The notes: generated by a model not told the origin, from the letters alone. A DNA stretch of 64,000 nucleotides from Macrotis lagotis (GCF_037893015.1 NC_133663.1:223796064-223860063), one strand, 5' to 3'. Counted from the stretch's first letter, positions 43,280 to 53,869 are shown. Numbers and translations are program-made.

Positions 43280-43645
43280 CTATACACTTCAAATTTCTTT
43301 TTTAAATTTTATTTTTTAAATTAGCTAATCTATTTTCTCTCTGTCCCATACTCACCCACCCATTTAAAAAAAAGAAAGAAAAACAAAGTTTTTGTAACAA
43401 TTTTCATGGTCAAGTAAATTCTGTCATTTACCATATCCATAAAATGTTATCTTTGTACATTAAGTCTATCACTTGTCAGCAGGTGGATAGCATGCTTAGT
43501 CATTGATCCACTGTGATCATGGACAGTCATTGTACTGATCAGCATTCTTGCAACTTAAAAATTTTTTAAACAATGCTGCTGTTATTGTATAAGTTGTTCT
43601 AGTTCTGTTTATTTCATTTTTCATCAGTGCATATGTCTTCATAAT
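43280..43645 (-). mobile_element. Old L1 3' end
   Basis: Reverse L1 3' UTR: an A/T-rich end at 43300, gtcaagtaaattctgtcatt, gtctatcacttgtcagcagg, aggtggatagcatgcttagt, actgatcagcattcttgcaa and gttctagttctgtttatttc. It is the same kind as 13068-13262. Confidence 0.7.
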
Positions 43646-43829
43646 TATTTGCTTTTTTAAGAGTTTGGAACAGTTTACTTTCACAAAGTAATAAAAAACA
43701 TTGAATACAGATAATTTCCATTTGATTAGTAGAATACAACTGAAATTGCTTCATCTGTAGACATATCTTACAAAATGACTAACATCTAAGAATAGAATCA
43801 AAGAGGTTCTACACCGGCAACATTCACAT

Positions 43830-44170
43830 GAATTTACTTTTTAAACTTTCATTTTATTTTATTTTTTCAGTTAATTGTATTTTTGTAATTATATGTAAAG
43901 TGTTTTCAACCTTCACTTTTGTAAGATTTTGAATTCCAGATTTTTCTCCCTCCCTCTAATACTATTTGCTTTTATAATATTGATATTAGAATATAAGTTG
44001 CTCTAGTTTTGCTCATTTCATTGTACATCAATTCTTTGACTTCCCATAACTCTAAGAAATTATTTACTTCTTTCTTTCAATATAATAGTATTCCATTATA
44101 TTCATAAATCCTAATTCATTCAGTCATATCCCAATACTGAGTATTGTTTCCAGAAATCTAAAATGTATAA
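43830..44170 (-). mobile_element. Old L1 3' end
   Basis: The T-rich 3' end (tttattttatttttt) is followed by gtgttttcaaccttcacttt, gtaagattttgaattccaga, gttgctctagttttgctcat and cagtcatatcccaatactga. Confidence 0.65.
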
Positions 44171-44174
44171 TCAT

Positions 44175-44520
44175 ATGGAAAAAATGAACCAAATCACTAA
44201 TAATTAGAAAAAAATGTGAATTGGCACACTCATAAAATTGGCAAATATGACAAAAGAAGAAAATAGCAAATGTTAGAGGGGATATGGGAAAACAGGAACA
44301 TTGATATATTTGTTAGTAGAACTGTGAAGAATACAACCAGCTTAGAGAGTAATTAGAATTGTGCCCAAAAGTTCAGTGTATGAACTTTGACTCAGTTATA
44401 TATCCCTTCTAGGCTCAAATCCCAAAGAGATCAAAGAACGAGGAAAAGGTCCTATATGTTCAAAAATATCTACAGTAGTTCTTTTTGTGGTGGCAAAAAA
44501 CTGAAGACTCTTTTCTTTGC
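44175..44520 (+). mobile_element. L1 ORF2 C-terminal relic
   Basis: Forward L1 blocks: gaaccaaatcactaataatt, attggcaaatatgacaaaag, gcaaatgttagaggggatat, agagagtaattagaattgtg and ctttttgtggtggcaaaaaa. It lies head-to-head with the previous reverse copy, so the junction may be an L1 5' inversion or two insertions. Confidence 0.7.
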
Positions 44521-44605
44521 AAGAAAAAATGCTTTCATGGTGCTGCCCAATAGTCTACGGAATAAATAATGGTCTTTGAAGAATGACACAAGGGTATAAC
44601 AGAAG
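44500..44605 (+). repeat. Unclassified repeat shared with 47790-47890
   Basis: Shared order: ctttgcaagaaaaaatgctt, then a ggaataaataa block and ctttgaagaatgac. The other copy has ctttgccaagaaagaatgct, aggaataaatatt and ctttaggaatgac. The aataaa block recalls an LTR end, but the family is unknown. Confidence 0.5.
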
Positions 44606-44654
44606 CTTCATTAGAGGCTGGAGATCAATGGTAAATATACAAGTCATCTTTCCT

Positions 44655-44850
44655 TACAGCACTTTTTGTGCTAATATTAAAATGATTATTTTTCCTATTT
44701 GACAAAGAAAAAACTGAGGCTCAAAGGGATTAAGTCCAAGGTTGCAGAGAAACTTATTGCATATCAGAATAAGTATTAAAATCTGAATCTTTTCTGCCTC
44801 TCACTCTCACTCCAATCTTCTATCCATTATGCCTCTCAGCAGTGGACCAG
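44655..44850 (-). mobile_element. MIR-family SINE
   Basis: Reverse MIR: ttcctatttgacaaagaaaa, actgaggctcaaagggatta, aagtccaaggttgcagagaa and ccactatgcctctc-type head near 44830. It is old. Confidence 0.6.
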
Positions 44851-45153
44851 GCAATCCTCCTCTGACACCAATCTCCATGAAGTCTTACACTTTTTGAACT
44901 AAACTGAGAAATGTTTTTATAGTTGAAATACGAAATGGAATCCATTCCAGTGTAATAAAATTAATCCTTTAAAAATCAAAAGCATAGAAAAATAAAAAAA
45001 TAAATAAAAAGCATTGCATATCCAAGAACCAAATCAGTCTTAAATGGAAGGTGATGTGGCTATAATAAACCAAATTAAAAGGAATGGAAATGTAGGAAAT
45101 CCCATTTTAAAATATAAAACACACAAAGCACAGGTATTTAACCAAGTCCTGAC

Positions 45154-45363
45154 TTGATCAATCGCTCCTTCTACTCTAGGTCATATACATTGGAAGAAAA
45201 AAATGGTCACAGTGAGCTGTGGCTTTTTTTTCAGTCAAGAGCTAAGAACATCAAAGAGACTACCATAAGAAATCAAGTTTTCACAAAGAAATATAAGAAC
45301 AAAAGAGGAACTTCTAAGTCAATGTTAACCAAATCCAAAAGGGACAGATTCAAAGCTAGGTGA
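45154..45363 (+). other. Open frame of 69 codons, unrecognised
   Basis: It is Lys/Arg/Ser-rich, with no domain, signal or repeat that I recognise. Probably chance. The surrounding 44860-45390 has no named element. Confidence 0.12.
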
Positions 45364-45398
45364 CTGGTGTGGAGATGACCTGTTAAAGAGTTGGTTAT

Positions 45399-45548
45399 GG
45401 GGCAGCTAGGTGGCGCAGTAAATCAGCCCTGAAGTCAGGAGGTCCTGAGTTTAAATTCAGCCTCAGACACTTACCTAGCTTAATTACCTAGCTGTGTGAC
45501 CTTGGGCAAGTCCCTTAACCCCACTGCCTTGCAAAACAAACCTAAAAA
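45399..45548 (+). mobile_element. tRNA-derived SINE with target-site duplication
   Basis: It runs from ggggcagctaggtggcgcag to a ttgcaaaacaaacctaaaaa tail. Flanks aaagagttggttat (45385-45398) and aaagagttagttat (45549-45562) differ at one base. A small internal duplication (tacctagcttaattacctag) is present. Confidence 0.93.
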
Positions 45549-45564
45549 AAAGAGTTAGTTATAT

Positions 45565-46170
45565 CACCTAACCGTCATGGTAGCTGATGATTTGTCAGAA
45601 GATGAGTCTGTGAGTTGCCCAAAAGATCAGAGTCAGTGTAAGTCAGACTTCAATCCAAGTCTTCCTGATGCTAAGGATGGTAAACCTTTTTTCTCCACTA
45701 TTCATTTCTCTTTAAATGCACCCTTATTTCCCAGAGGACCTCAGGTTTCCTGAAATTTTGAGTAAGAGTTCTAAATAATCCCAACAATAATTTTAAAACA
45801 CTATAGCTTCCTTAAAAACTGTTCATTAGAAACCTGGGATAATTAGCCTTTTGGCCTTTCTTGACTTCTTTAAAAATAAGTAAATTCAGGCTCCCAAGAA
45901 CTAAACCTAATCTTAATATGCTATATCCCTTAACTAAAGGCCAAGTCAGTGATGTCAACAATTTAGGTACATTTTGTATAAACCAAGCATTTATATGATG
46001 TTCTGGAAATAGTCCACTAATATCCTGGATATTTCATAGCCCAGGACATGTTCTTCAGAGGAATAAATCTCAAAATTTTTAGTCCAGGACTCATTCCAAT
46101 TGATTTAAAATTCATCATTCTTCTTCATATCTCACAAGTTTCTACAGAAATGAACCTATGTTATTCTTAT
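45565..46170. other. No gene; unclassified sequence
   Basis: A MIR-like fragment lies at 45620-45680 (agtcagacttcaatccaagt). Nothing else is recognised. Confidence 0.4.
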
Positions 46171-46171
46171 T

Positions 46172-46335
46172 GTTGTTTGTTCTTTCATTGGGAGAGTGAT
46201 GTAATGATTTGCAAGTGAATTGGATATAACTGAGACAGGACTATGCAAAGTCAATAGCCTCACTCTCTTCTCTGGGCCATCTGGGTCCAGTGACAAGACA
46301 TAATACAAGTCAACTGGAGATAACCCCAGAGATTT
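46172..46335 (-). mobile_element. Longer SINE fragment (family of 11768-12055)
   Basis: Plus-strand blocks tgttgtttgttctttcattg, gatttgcaagtgaattggat, aatagcctcactctcttctc and gccatctgggtccagtgaca match the 3' half of that SINE. The head half is absent. Confidence 0.7.
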
Positions 46336-46396
46336 TGGCCTTTTTAAACTAAGGTCTTTCCCACGTAGAAATTACAAAGTGACAAATAAGTATCTT

Positions 46397-46547
46397 TTTT
46401 TATGGTTTTTTGCAAGGAAAAATGGGGTTAAGTGGCTTGCCCAAGGCCACACAACTAGGTAATTATTAAGTGTCTGAGGCTGGATTTGAACTGAGGTAGT
46501 ACTCCTGACTCTAGGGCAGGTGCTCCACTGAGCCACCTAACCACCCC
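46397..46547 (-). mobile_element. tRNA-derived SINE with target-site duplication
   Basis: It is a full-length minus-strand copy ending ccacctaaccacccc at the head. Flanks aaataagtatctt (46384-46396) and aaataagtacctt (46548-46560) differ at one base. It sits in unclassified DNA just past the longer SINE fragment. Confidence 0.93.
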
Positions 46548-46689
46548 AAATAAGTACCTTCTTACATGATCCTCATCCATCTACCTTCAAACAAACACCT
46601 CCTACCTTTCTCCATCCCCAAACAGTTTCCTGAGGATGTGAAAGAGAAGTAGGGAGGCAGTTCTTCATTCCTCCCTGAACCTCAGAATA

Positions 46690-46830
46690 GGATTGTCTTA
46701 CTTGAAAGAACACTGATTTGTTCTCTAGATACTGGTTCAAATCTCACCCCTGATACTTATTGCCTGTGTGATATTGGTCAAGCTATCTACCTTTTGTGGT
46801 CCTCTGCTTCCTTATCTATAAAATGAGAGC
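46690..46830 (+). mobile_element. MIR-family SINE
   Basis: Forward MIR blocks: gaacactgatttgttctcta, actggttcaaatctcacccc, attgcctgtgtgatattggt and ccttatctataaaatgagag. Confidence 0.65.
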
Positions 46831-46844
46831 TTTGAACCTGATAA

Positions 46845-47060
46845 TAAATAGATAGTATTTATAAAATACCTTTAAATTTTCCAAAGCACTTTAAAATATT
46901 ATTTTATTCATACAACAATCTGGAATGTAAGGACTATTATTATTCCCATTTTAACAGATGAGAAAACTAAAACTGAGAGAAGTAAAGTGACTTGCACAAA
47001 GTTCACATAAATTAGTGAGTGTGTGAAGTCAAATTTGATTCCAAGGTCTCATTTTACAGA
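46845..47060 (-). mobile_element. MIR-family SINE
   Basis: Reverse MIR: ttccaaagcactttaaaata, caatctggaatgtaaggact, attcccattttaacagatga and agtgacttgcacaaagttca. It lies tail-to-tail with the preceding forward MIR. Confidence 0.7.
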
Positions 47061-47061
47061 T

Positions 47062-48117
47062 GGAAAAGCTAGGCAGCAGAGGTCAATTTATGTGTCACAT
47101 GTATCCTTTGACAGTCAGGTAAAGCCTACAAATATTGTCTCTGAGTAATGTTTTTAAATGCACAAAATATATAGAATTATATATGAAACCAATTATATTT
47201 GGTTTTATTATATTTAGAATAAATTTCCAAATAAAAACATAAAAAATAGTAAATTAAATAAATATAAACACATTTATAAATATATATATATAAATTAAAT
47301 ATAGAAAATAGAAATAAAATTATATTTGAGATATGGTTATATATAAATTTTTTTAAACAAATTTTTGGACCTCATGTTAACAACCCCTGCTCTTCATCCA
47401 GAATTCCCGGCTTCTTTGATTCTGTGTCTTCATCTGCAAAATGAGAAGAAAAGAAGATCCAAGAAGAGAGAAGGGATTGTTTCTGAGGCTGAAATTTTCT
47501 ACAATCTGTTTGTAAACTAAAAAAATGACAGATCACCTAAGGCAAAGTCATATATAAAGTAGGTGCCCTGCAATTATTTTGAATTGGACCCACAGCTACT
47601 GTACCTATTAAAGATCAAGAGAACCCATCCATGCTTCAAATTGTTCTGCAGGATTAATGCACTTATGATTGTATACATATTTAACTCTGCAGTCCCAAGT
47701 GTGGGAAGCAAAGGCATTTAAGGTCTTAGGTTCCTCCAGTGACTCAGACCTGTGCCCCACTTCAAAAATCTCTCTCCAAACTAATTCTGCCAGCGCTCCA
47801 TTTCTTTCTTTGCCAAGAAAGAATGCTTTTATGATATTTCCTAATGAGGTAAGGAATAAATATTAATCCTTTAGGAATGACCTCAGAAAATTAGAAAACT
47901 CACTGAAAATTGAATACTAGAAATTAGAAATTGGAGGCCAGTTGGAGGCTCTGCTTTCTTTAGAAGAAGTATCCATTCATGAAATCATGTCAATCCAAAG
48001 GAAGCAAGGACCTTTACTACTCTAAGGATAGATCAAAGGATCTAAGGATAATCAAAAAGGAAAATTTAGTTTGAGATACCATTGGTGTAGTCATGAATAG
48101 TACAGAAATCTAAAACA
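47062..48117. other. No gene; AT-rich and unclassified sequence
   Basis: Positions 47160-47345 are very AT-rich (aaatataaacacatttat-type units). The 47560-47890 block ends with the repeat shared with 44.5 kb and could be part of an old LTR. No coding signal. Confidence 0.4.
47790..47890 (+). repeat. Unclassified repeat, second copy
   Basis: This is the partner of 44500-44605 in the same orientation, 3.3 kb away. Here the preceding 230 bases have no match at the other copy, so only the end of the element is shared. Confidence 0.5.
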
Positions 48118-48118
48118 T

Positions 48119-48176
48119 GACAATAAAACAATAAAATGATAAAACAATAAAAACAATAAAAACAATAAAACAGTTA
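48119..48176. repeat. (CAATAAAA)n microsatellite
   Basis: Six imperfect units of caataaaa or caataaaaa in a row. Confidence 0.9.
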
Positions 48177-48333
48177 AAGATGTAAGTCATTAGAGATATT
48201 GATGAATTTGTAGGTCATGTTAGCCAAGGTAATATCAACATATATATGATAAAGTCTCCAATCATGAGGGCACTCATAGAATTGAAAAGAACCATGAGCC
48301 AGGTTCTGAATTCTTTTTAAAATGAGGGAGAAC

Positions 48334-48481
48334 AGGGCAACTAGATGGTGCAGTGGATAGAGCACTAGCCCTGGAGTCAGGAGTACCTGGGTTCAAATCC
48401 GGTCTCAGACACTTAATAATTACCTAGCTGTGTGGCCTTGGGCAAGCCACTTAACCCCATGGCCTAGCAAAAACCTAAAAA
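48334..48481 (+). mobile_element. Young tRNA-derived SINE beside the 7SL copy
   Basis: It runs from gggcaactagatggtgcagt to agcaaaaacctaaaaaaa. Flanks aaaatgagggagaa (48319-48332) and aaaatgcgggagaa (48482-48495) differ at one base. Its right-hand duplication touches the 5' end of the 7SL retropseudogene. Confidence 0.93.
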
Positions 48482-48498
48482 AAAATGCGGGAGAATAA

Positions 48499-48716
48499 AA
48501 CAGACATGGTGGCATATTCTTATAATTTCTAATTCCAGGAGAAGCTGATGTTGGTGGATTGTTTGAGTTTGAGAGGTTTGCACTATAGTAGGATTGAAGT
48601 TGATAAGATGGTAAACCAGCCCAGGCTGGAAATAGAACAGCTCAAAAATTTCTCTGCTAATCAACAGTTGGGTGGGTCCATAAGAGCTTCCAATCTAACT
48701 AGTCCTGGGAAAAAAG
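48499..48716 (+). pseudogene. RN7SL: 7SL (SRP) RNA retropseudogene
   Basis: The order follows 7SL RNA from its 5' end: acatggtggcatattcttat, a ccaggagaagctgatgttgg block, gattgtttgagtttgagagg and tttgcactatagtagg. A gap follows, then the S-domain part aaaccagcccaggctggaaa, tagaacagctcaaaaatttc and tctctgctaatcaacagttg, and the 3' arm to tcctgggaaaaaa. The central part of the S domain (about 50-80 bases) is missing. 7SL RNA is the scaffold of the signal recognition particle. This decayed copy of about 218 bases, against about 300 for the gene, is a retrotransposed relic. Sequence like gggagaataaa before it and ggaaggataaa after it may be an old duplication. Confidence 0.85.
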
Positions 48717-48719
48717 GGA

Positions 48720-49840
48720 AGGGGGAAGGATAAATGAACCTTAGGTTTAGTATTTCATAGCCAGAATCTGAATGGTTGACATAGATGGATGACCCAAACC
48801 TCATAGGAAGTAAGTTGAACAGTGATGTTGGCAGAGGGAGGTTTAGGAAGTGATCATAGGAATCTAGCAGTAGGCTGATTCCTTCTTTCCATGTAAAGTG
48901 TCAGAGGATATAAAAGAAGGCTCAAATAGCAGATGAGAGTGTGGCCAGCCATGAAGTATTTTCTGGAGAGTCAAGTTTCTATGATTGCCAGAAAGTAGAA
49001 ATAATATGAGATGAAATTAAGTATGAAGGGAAATTTAACAATAGGGTGAAAATTCCAGGAGGCATGTTGGGCAAAGGAGAATGGCTATGGCTTTTTTGAG
49101 GGATAGGGCTAAAATGGAGAGGAATTATAAAAGGAAAAAAATAATTTTGTCTTAATGTGGGGAGAAATCAGTTAATATATGGGTCCTGTGATGACTGAAA
49201 AGTGTTGTGGAAGGTGGTGGCTCCTGTGGTTTGTCACCTCAAGCACTAGGGATGCATTCAAGTTGTGAGTATAGGAAACAAAGCATATTGACTGGATATT
49301 TGGGTCAGTAAATACCTACTGAACCAGAATGAACTTATAAATGGCACCAGCTCATCCCAAGATGAAAGGGCACTTTTGACATACATCAAACATTAAGGAT
49401 GTATTTATTTCTCAACTCTGAGTTCTTGCAATTCAGGTTTTAAGATGGATGTGTAGAGTCTTTGGTGTAGGCCCTTTCCTGAAATAGCAGTCAAAAAGGA
49501 AAGGAAGAGAGTGAAGCTACAACCAAGATGAGAGACAAGGGGAACAGGGAAGGATCAAGGAACTGATGCTTCTAGTAAGAGATAAATAGGTTCAGAAGGA
49601 GTGAGTAGAAGAGTAAAAAAGCACAGATAAGAAGGGTATAGTCAGAGAAGAAAATTTCAGAGTTTACTACATGAGGTTAGTTTCACAAATCTGTCTGACT
49701 ACCCTGATGGAGTCCCAAGTGATGTCAATGCTTCATTTAGGGCATTTAAAGTTTCCCTAGAGGACACCATTTCCTACCTCCGTTGGTTTTAAGATGTTTT
49801 GAGTGTTATTCAACAAATGACTTAGAAATTTCAGATTAAT
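48720..49840. other. No gene; unclassified sequence
   Basis: No named repeat or coding signal is recognised over 1.1 kb. Parts could belong to an old LTR or DNA element, but I have no firm evidence. Confidence 0.4.
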
Positions 49841-49844
49841 CTAA

Positions 49845-50000
49845 GTCTAGAGACAGAAGATCTGTATTCAAATATGGCTTCTAATCCTTCTCACTTATTT
49901 GATCTTGAACAAATTACTTAACTTTTCTGGGTCTCATTTTTTCCCACTTGTAAAATTAAATTAAAATTAGATAGTCCTTCAGTTCCATTCTAGCTCCAAA
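49845..50000 (+). mobile_element. MIR-family SINE
   Basis: Forward blocks: ctagagacagaagatctgta, ttcaaatatggcttctaatc, tcttgaacaaattacttaac and attttttcccacttgtaaaa. Confidence 0.6.
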
Positions 50001-50281
50001 CTGAACTTCAATTTATTCCTAAGGGAAAATGATATCCAAATGCTTTAAAGAAAATAGTATCCACATCATTCAGTCTTGGCCAAATTCTAAAAAATATTTA
50101 GTATAATATGGACACCAATCCAAGAACCATAAAAATTAGATGGAAAAAGTCTATTCTGTCATCCCTAAAACCTTTTCTCCCTCCCTCTTCTTCCCCAATT
50201 TGGTCTATTATGTTTAGGTTAATTCCCTTGTGGTCTGGGTTGTGACCTTCTTTCTTAAAATATCATATCAAAGAATGTATG

Positions 50282-50403
50282 CACTGGCCTTGGAGTCAGG
50301 AGTATCTGAGTTCAAATCTGGCCTCAGACACCTAATAATTACCTAGCTGTGTGGCCTTGGGCAAGCCACTTAACCCCATTGCCTTGTAAAATCTAAAAAA
50401 AAA
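50282..50403 (+). mobile_element. 5'-truncated SINE with exact target-site duplication
   Basis: It begins inside the element at cactggccttggagtcagga, so the head with the Pol III A box is missing. It ends ccttgtaaaatctaaaaaaa. Flanks aaagaatgtatg match exactly at 50270-50281 and 50404-50415. A 5' truncation with an intact duplication shows incomplete reverse transcription, not later loss. Confidence 0.93.
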
Positions 50404-50999
50404 AAAGAATGTATGATATGATCAATAAAACAAGTAGTCATGTTTTCAAACAAAAAAAAAACCCAAAACAAAACTCATTTAATTTCCAGACCCCAATAGC
50501 ACATTTCCTTTTTAGTTCTGGGGGGTAAGGGAGATACAATGCTCTATTTTATGCAGTCATGGAATCACAAAGTCCAAGACCCAGAGGAAAATTTTCGACA
50601 TCTAAACCAGCTCCCTTATTTTATTAATGAGAGAATAAAAGTATAGAAATGCTAAATGAAGACATAACAGGTATAGTAAGGATATTTCATATGCCTAGCA
50701 ATCAATAGTTCTCCAGTGAGATAGTAAAAATAAGAGTTGTCTTGGAAATGAAGAAAGGAGTTCTAGTCTCAGATCTGCACAAGTCATTTTAAGGTCATTA
50801 TATCTCAATTTACTTATTCAGAAAAAAAAAGCAGAAGAGTTGGAGTAAAGTACTAGCTCTATGGTACCTCCTAATTCTAAAACTCCAATTTTCGATTTAA
50901 ATTCTCTCCAAAGTCTGATGATTTTAATTTAGAAGTATATGGAACTGTAGGTGTATGTTCTACAACTTGACCAGAAGCTTAAAGGTAGCGCTCCACAGA

Positions 51000-51135
51000 A
51001 TATTTCAGTCAGCAAAGAACTTGGAAACCATGCCATTCAAATCACTTAGACAAGAATTCCAGCTACAACGTTCTTGAATAGTAGTCATTCAATTTCTACT
51101 TGAGTTCTACAGTGCTGGGAAATCAATTTGATGGC
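51000..51135 (-). mobile_element. L3/CR1-type LINE 3' relic
   Basis: The blocks acgttcttgaatagtagtca, ttcaatttctacttgagttc and tacagtgctgggaaatcaat match the reverse CR1/L3 3' pattern. It is old. Confidence 0.4.
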
Positions 51136-51164
51136 TCTATGATTGTACAATGAATTGCATAGTG

Positions 51165-51310
51165 AAGATTTTTTCTTACAGACTAGATTGTAATCTTTGA
51201 AGACAGGGGCCCTTATATTAATCTTTTATTTAGTCCCTCCCTACTTCTAGCCCATGCTCTAAAGTTTTGGACCTATATAGTAGGGTTTTGATAAATATTT
51301 ATTGATGGAT
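51165..51310 (+). mobile_element. L2-type LINE 3' end
   Basis: The blocks cagactagattgtaatcttt, gaagacaggggcccttatat and gataaatatttattgatgga fit a forward L2 3' end. Confidence 0.6.
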
Positions 51311-51314
51311 TTGA

Positions 51315-51995
51315 AACATCTGCTGCCCATTGAGTTGAAAGAGGCTAATGTCAAGTCAAATAGGAAGAAATGAATCTTTGTAAGGATACAGAATTCATTC
51401 ACAACACAAATGTAAATGATGTGGATGACCACAAGGTCATAGCATTAGGTAAACTAACCTGGTAAGCAGAAACCTGAAACAGGTTTATTCAATTAGAATT
51501 AAGTAACAATCAACCTCCAAGGAAAAAGAAATAGAAGCAAAAATGGCCATCAATAAATCCTATAGATGTTACTTCTGCAGGTCAAATAACAATATGCAGA
51601 GTAGAAAGGGTATGTGTCTCTTTCTCTATCCTGATGTTACTCATCTACTGATATCATAAGCAGTCCAATCTCTGAACAAGATCAGTGATAAGGTCCCAAA
51701 TAAACATGGCAAGTTTCACAGTGAGCTCTTCATGACTTACAAATAAGTCCTAGATAAACCAAACACTATAACACATTTGCTCAATTTTCACAGGCCCAAT
51801 ATGTGTTTTATCATAACACTATGTTATCATAATTTCATATATATCATTATATTAATTTATTGTAATTCTACTTATTAAAATATTAATTAGGTAAGTATTA
51901 AAAATCTTTCTATTCTAAACCATTCCTTCCTTCTCAATTCCCAGATCTTCAACCAAGAAAAGCAATTTCCCAAACATTTTTTTACTGTGTGCAGA
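51315..51995. other. No gene; unclassified AT-rich sequence
   Basis: No named repeat or coding signal. Confidence 0.45.
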
Positions 51996-51999
51996 GGAC

Positions 52000-52075
52000 A
52001 AGACAAGACACTGGAAGAAATCAAAAGCTCAGAGTCCCTACCCTCATAGAGCTTACAGTCTAGTAGAGATTCCTT
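52000..52075 (-). mobile_element. L2-type LINE fragment
   Basis: The blocks gacaagacactggaagaaat, gagtccctaccctcatagag and cttacagtctagtagagatt follow the reverse L2 pattern. Confidence 0.55.
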
Positions 52076-52149
52076 TTTCATATTACTTGCATTAAAGTCT
52101 CTTTAGATTAAATATAAAACACAGTACACAAAAAGGAAGGGCACACATT

Positions 52150-52480
52150 TTGAAGTTAACGTACATTTTTATTTCAACATAGCACCCCAGTTTAATGTAT
52201 TGTACATTTTCCAAATTGTATGTGAATAGCATAAACTACATACTAAACAAACATTTTGACCAATGTGAAAAGAGGCAGTAAATTAATCTGTGAGTCCTAT
52301 GTACAAGTAAAAATACAAATATACAGTAACTACAGAGATTTAATCTTAAGGGTCAGTGACAAGAATATTCCCAATAATATTGTGATGCCAAATGATTGAG
52401 AGTAAGGTTAAGTAAAATGTTAAGCCAACTTCTTAGCTCATTGTCCAAAAAAAGATAATGGAAGAAAAATATCATATTTA
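52150..52480 (-). promoter_or_regulatory. Possible 3' UTR end with polyadenylation signal
   Basis: On the minus strand, an AATAAA lies at 52173-52168. Within the next 30 bases come a possible cleavage region and then a GT-rich element (gtgtgcccttcctttttgtg). The upstream 300 bases look single-copy, not like any repeat here. This could be the last exon of a real transcript, the 3' part of a retrocopy, or chance. No adjoining reading frame was found. Confidence 0.25.
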
Positions 52481-52489
52481 CAGAAGCAG

Positions 52490-52715
52490 CTGTGATATAG
52501 GAGAATGAGCACTAGATTTCAAATCAGAAGACCAGGACTGCAGTCCTGATTCTCTTGCTCACTAGCTGTATGTGATCTTAAGTTACAACCTCTCTGAGTC
52601 TCAGACTCTTCATCTGTGAAATAAGAATAATACTTTGATCTCATGGGGGTTCTTTGAAAAGTGCTTTGATAGACTATTAAAGCGCTATATACTTTTGAAC
52701 TATTATTACTAAAGT
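52490..52715 (+). mobile_element. MIR-family SINE
   Basis: The order is nearly complete: aggagaatgagcactagatt, aaatcagaagaccaggactg, actagctgtatgtgatctta, gagtctcagactcttcatct and aagtgctttgatagactatt. Confidence 0.75.
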
Positions 52716-53021
52716 ATGACTTTTGAAAAAATAGACATTTATTTTAGAGGTTAAAATAGAACATTTAATTCTTATATCTTGTACTTGACCCAGTAGCTAT
52801 GAAGAAGAAAGAAGGATCTTCTTGACTTTGATCCATTTAATGTGCCTGAATTGTGCTAAGAGTACTATTTTTTTAATGTTTATTACCTAAACCGGATGCA
52901 ATGGAGGCTTTTATCAACTGCTCTTCTGAAACTCAGATGACCTATATCTCTGCAATGGGATATTTGTTACTCTTAATATCTCCTGAATACAGCCTAAACT
53001 AAGTAGTAGAATATTGTTGTT

Positions 53022-53115
53022 GTTGCTTGTCCTCCATTTTCAAAGAGGATTAAAGACATCATTGGTGATGTTTGACTTGATTTAAGTGAGGCAGAGTAGT
53101 GAAAAGTCATTGTTT
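53022..53115 (-). mobile_element. Longer SINE 3' fragment
   Basis: The block ttgttgttgcttgtcctcca is followed by ttttcaaagaggattaaaga, catcattggtgatgtttgac and gatttaagtgaggcagagta, the 3' end of the family at 11768-12055 in reverse. Confidence 0.7.
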
Positions 53116-53399
53116 TTGTGATATGGTTATATCATACAGCAGTGTGATTGAGGAACCTAAAAGTTTCCTCACTGTAGTCCAATAATTCCTTTTTCTGAAT
53201 TTCTCAACTCAAATGTAATCTGGTCCTTAAAGTTAAAAATTTACATTCCCAATCTTTCCCAAAATATCTACAATAATGAAATCAGCTCAAAAAAGTTGCA
53301 GGTGAATTTTCAAAGCATAAAATAGCAAAACTCTTCTAAGGATTGAAGGTATTCCAAGTCCTTTCTGACTAGACTATAACTTTCTAGGGTCAACTCTTT

Positions 53400-53610
53400 C
53401 ACATATTTATACATGTGCATATACAAATATGTGTATAAATACATGTATGTATTTATATATGTGTATATCTCAAAACAGAGATATTTTAAGCTTTAATAGC
53501 TTTTAGGAAATCACATGTATATGTTTGAATGTATGTACATTCATACAAACATCAGATATAAGTGATATGTTTGATATATACAGATATATTGCATGTATTT
53601 GTAGAGAAAC
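53400..53610. repeat. Mixed TATG/CATA alternating sequence
   Basis: About 200 bases of loosely alternating purine-pyrimidine (catgtgcatatacaaatatg and similar). Low complexity, no gene. Confidence 0.7.
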
Positions 53611-53815
53611 ATAAAACAAGGATAGGAATTTACACTCAAAAAGACCTGAGTTCAAGTTCTTTTCTCTGATATGCTAACTATGTGACCCTTGGTAAATTAA
53701 CTGTTCAGTGTCTCAGAAAACTCTCAAAGATTCTAAATTGCACCGTAAATGTCATTCTGCATTGGTGGAGGGTGTGTGTTCCCAACATCAATGAAACCAA
53801 AGGCCAAGATCATCC

Positions 53816-53818
<3 letters not shown>

Positions 53819-53864
<46 letters not shown>
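53819..53864. repeat. (CA)n microsatellite
   Basis: Twenty-three CA units, followed by tgcgcgcgtgcatg. The frames on both strands are artefacts. Confidence 0.98.
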
Positions 53865-53867
<3 letters not shown>

Positions 53868-53869
53868 CG

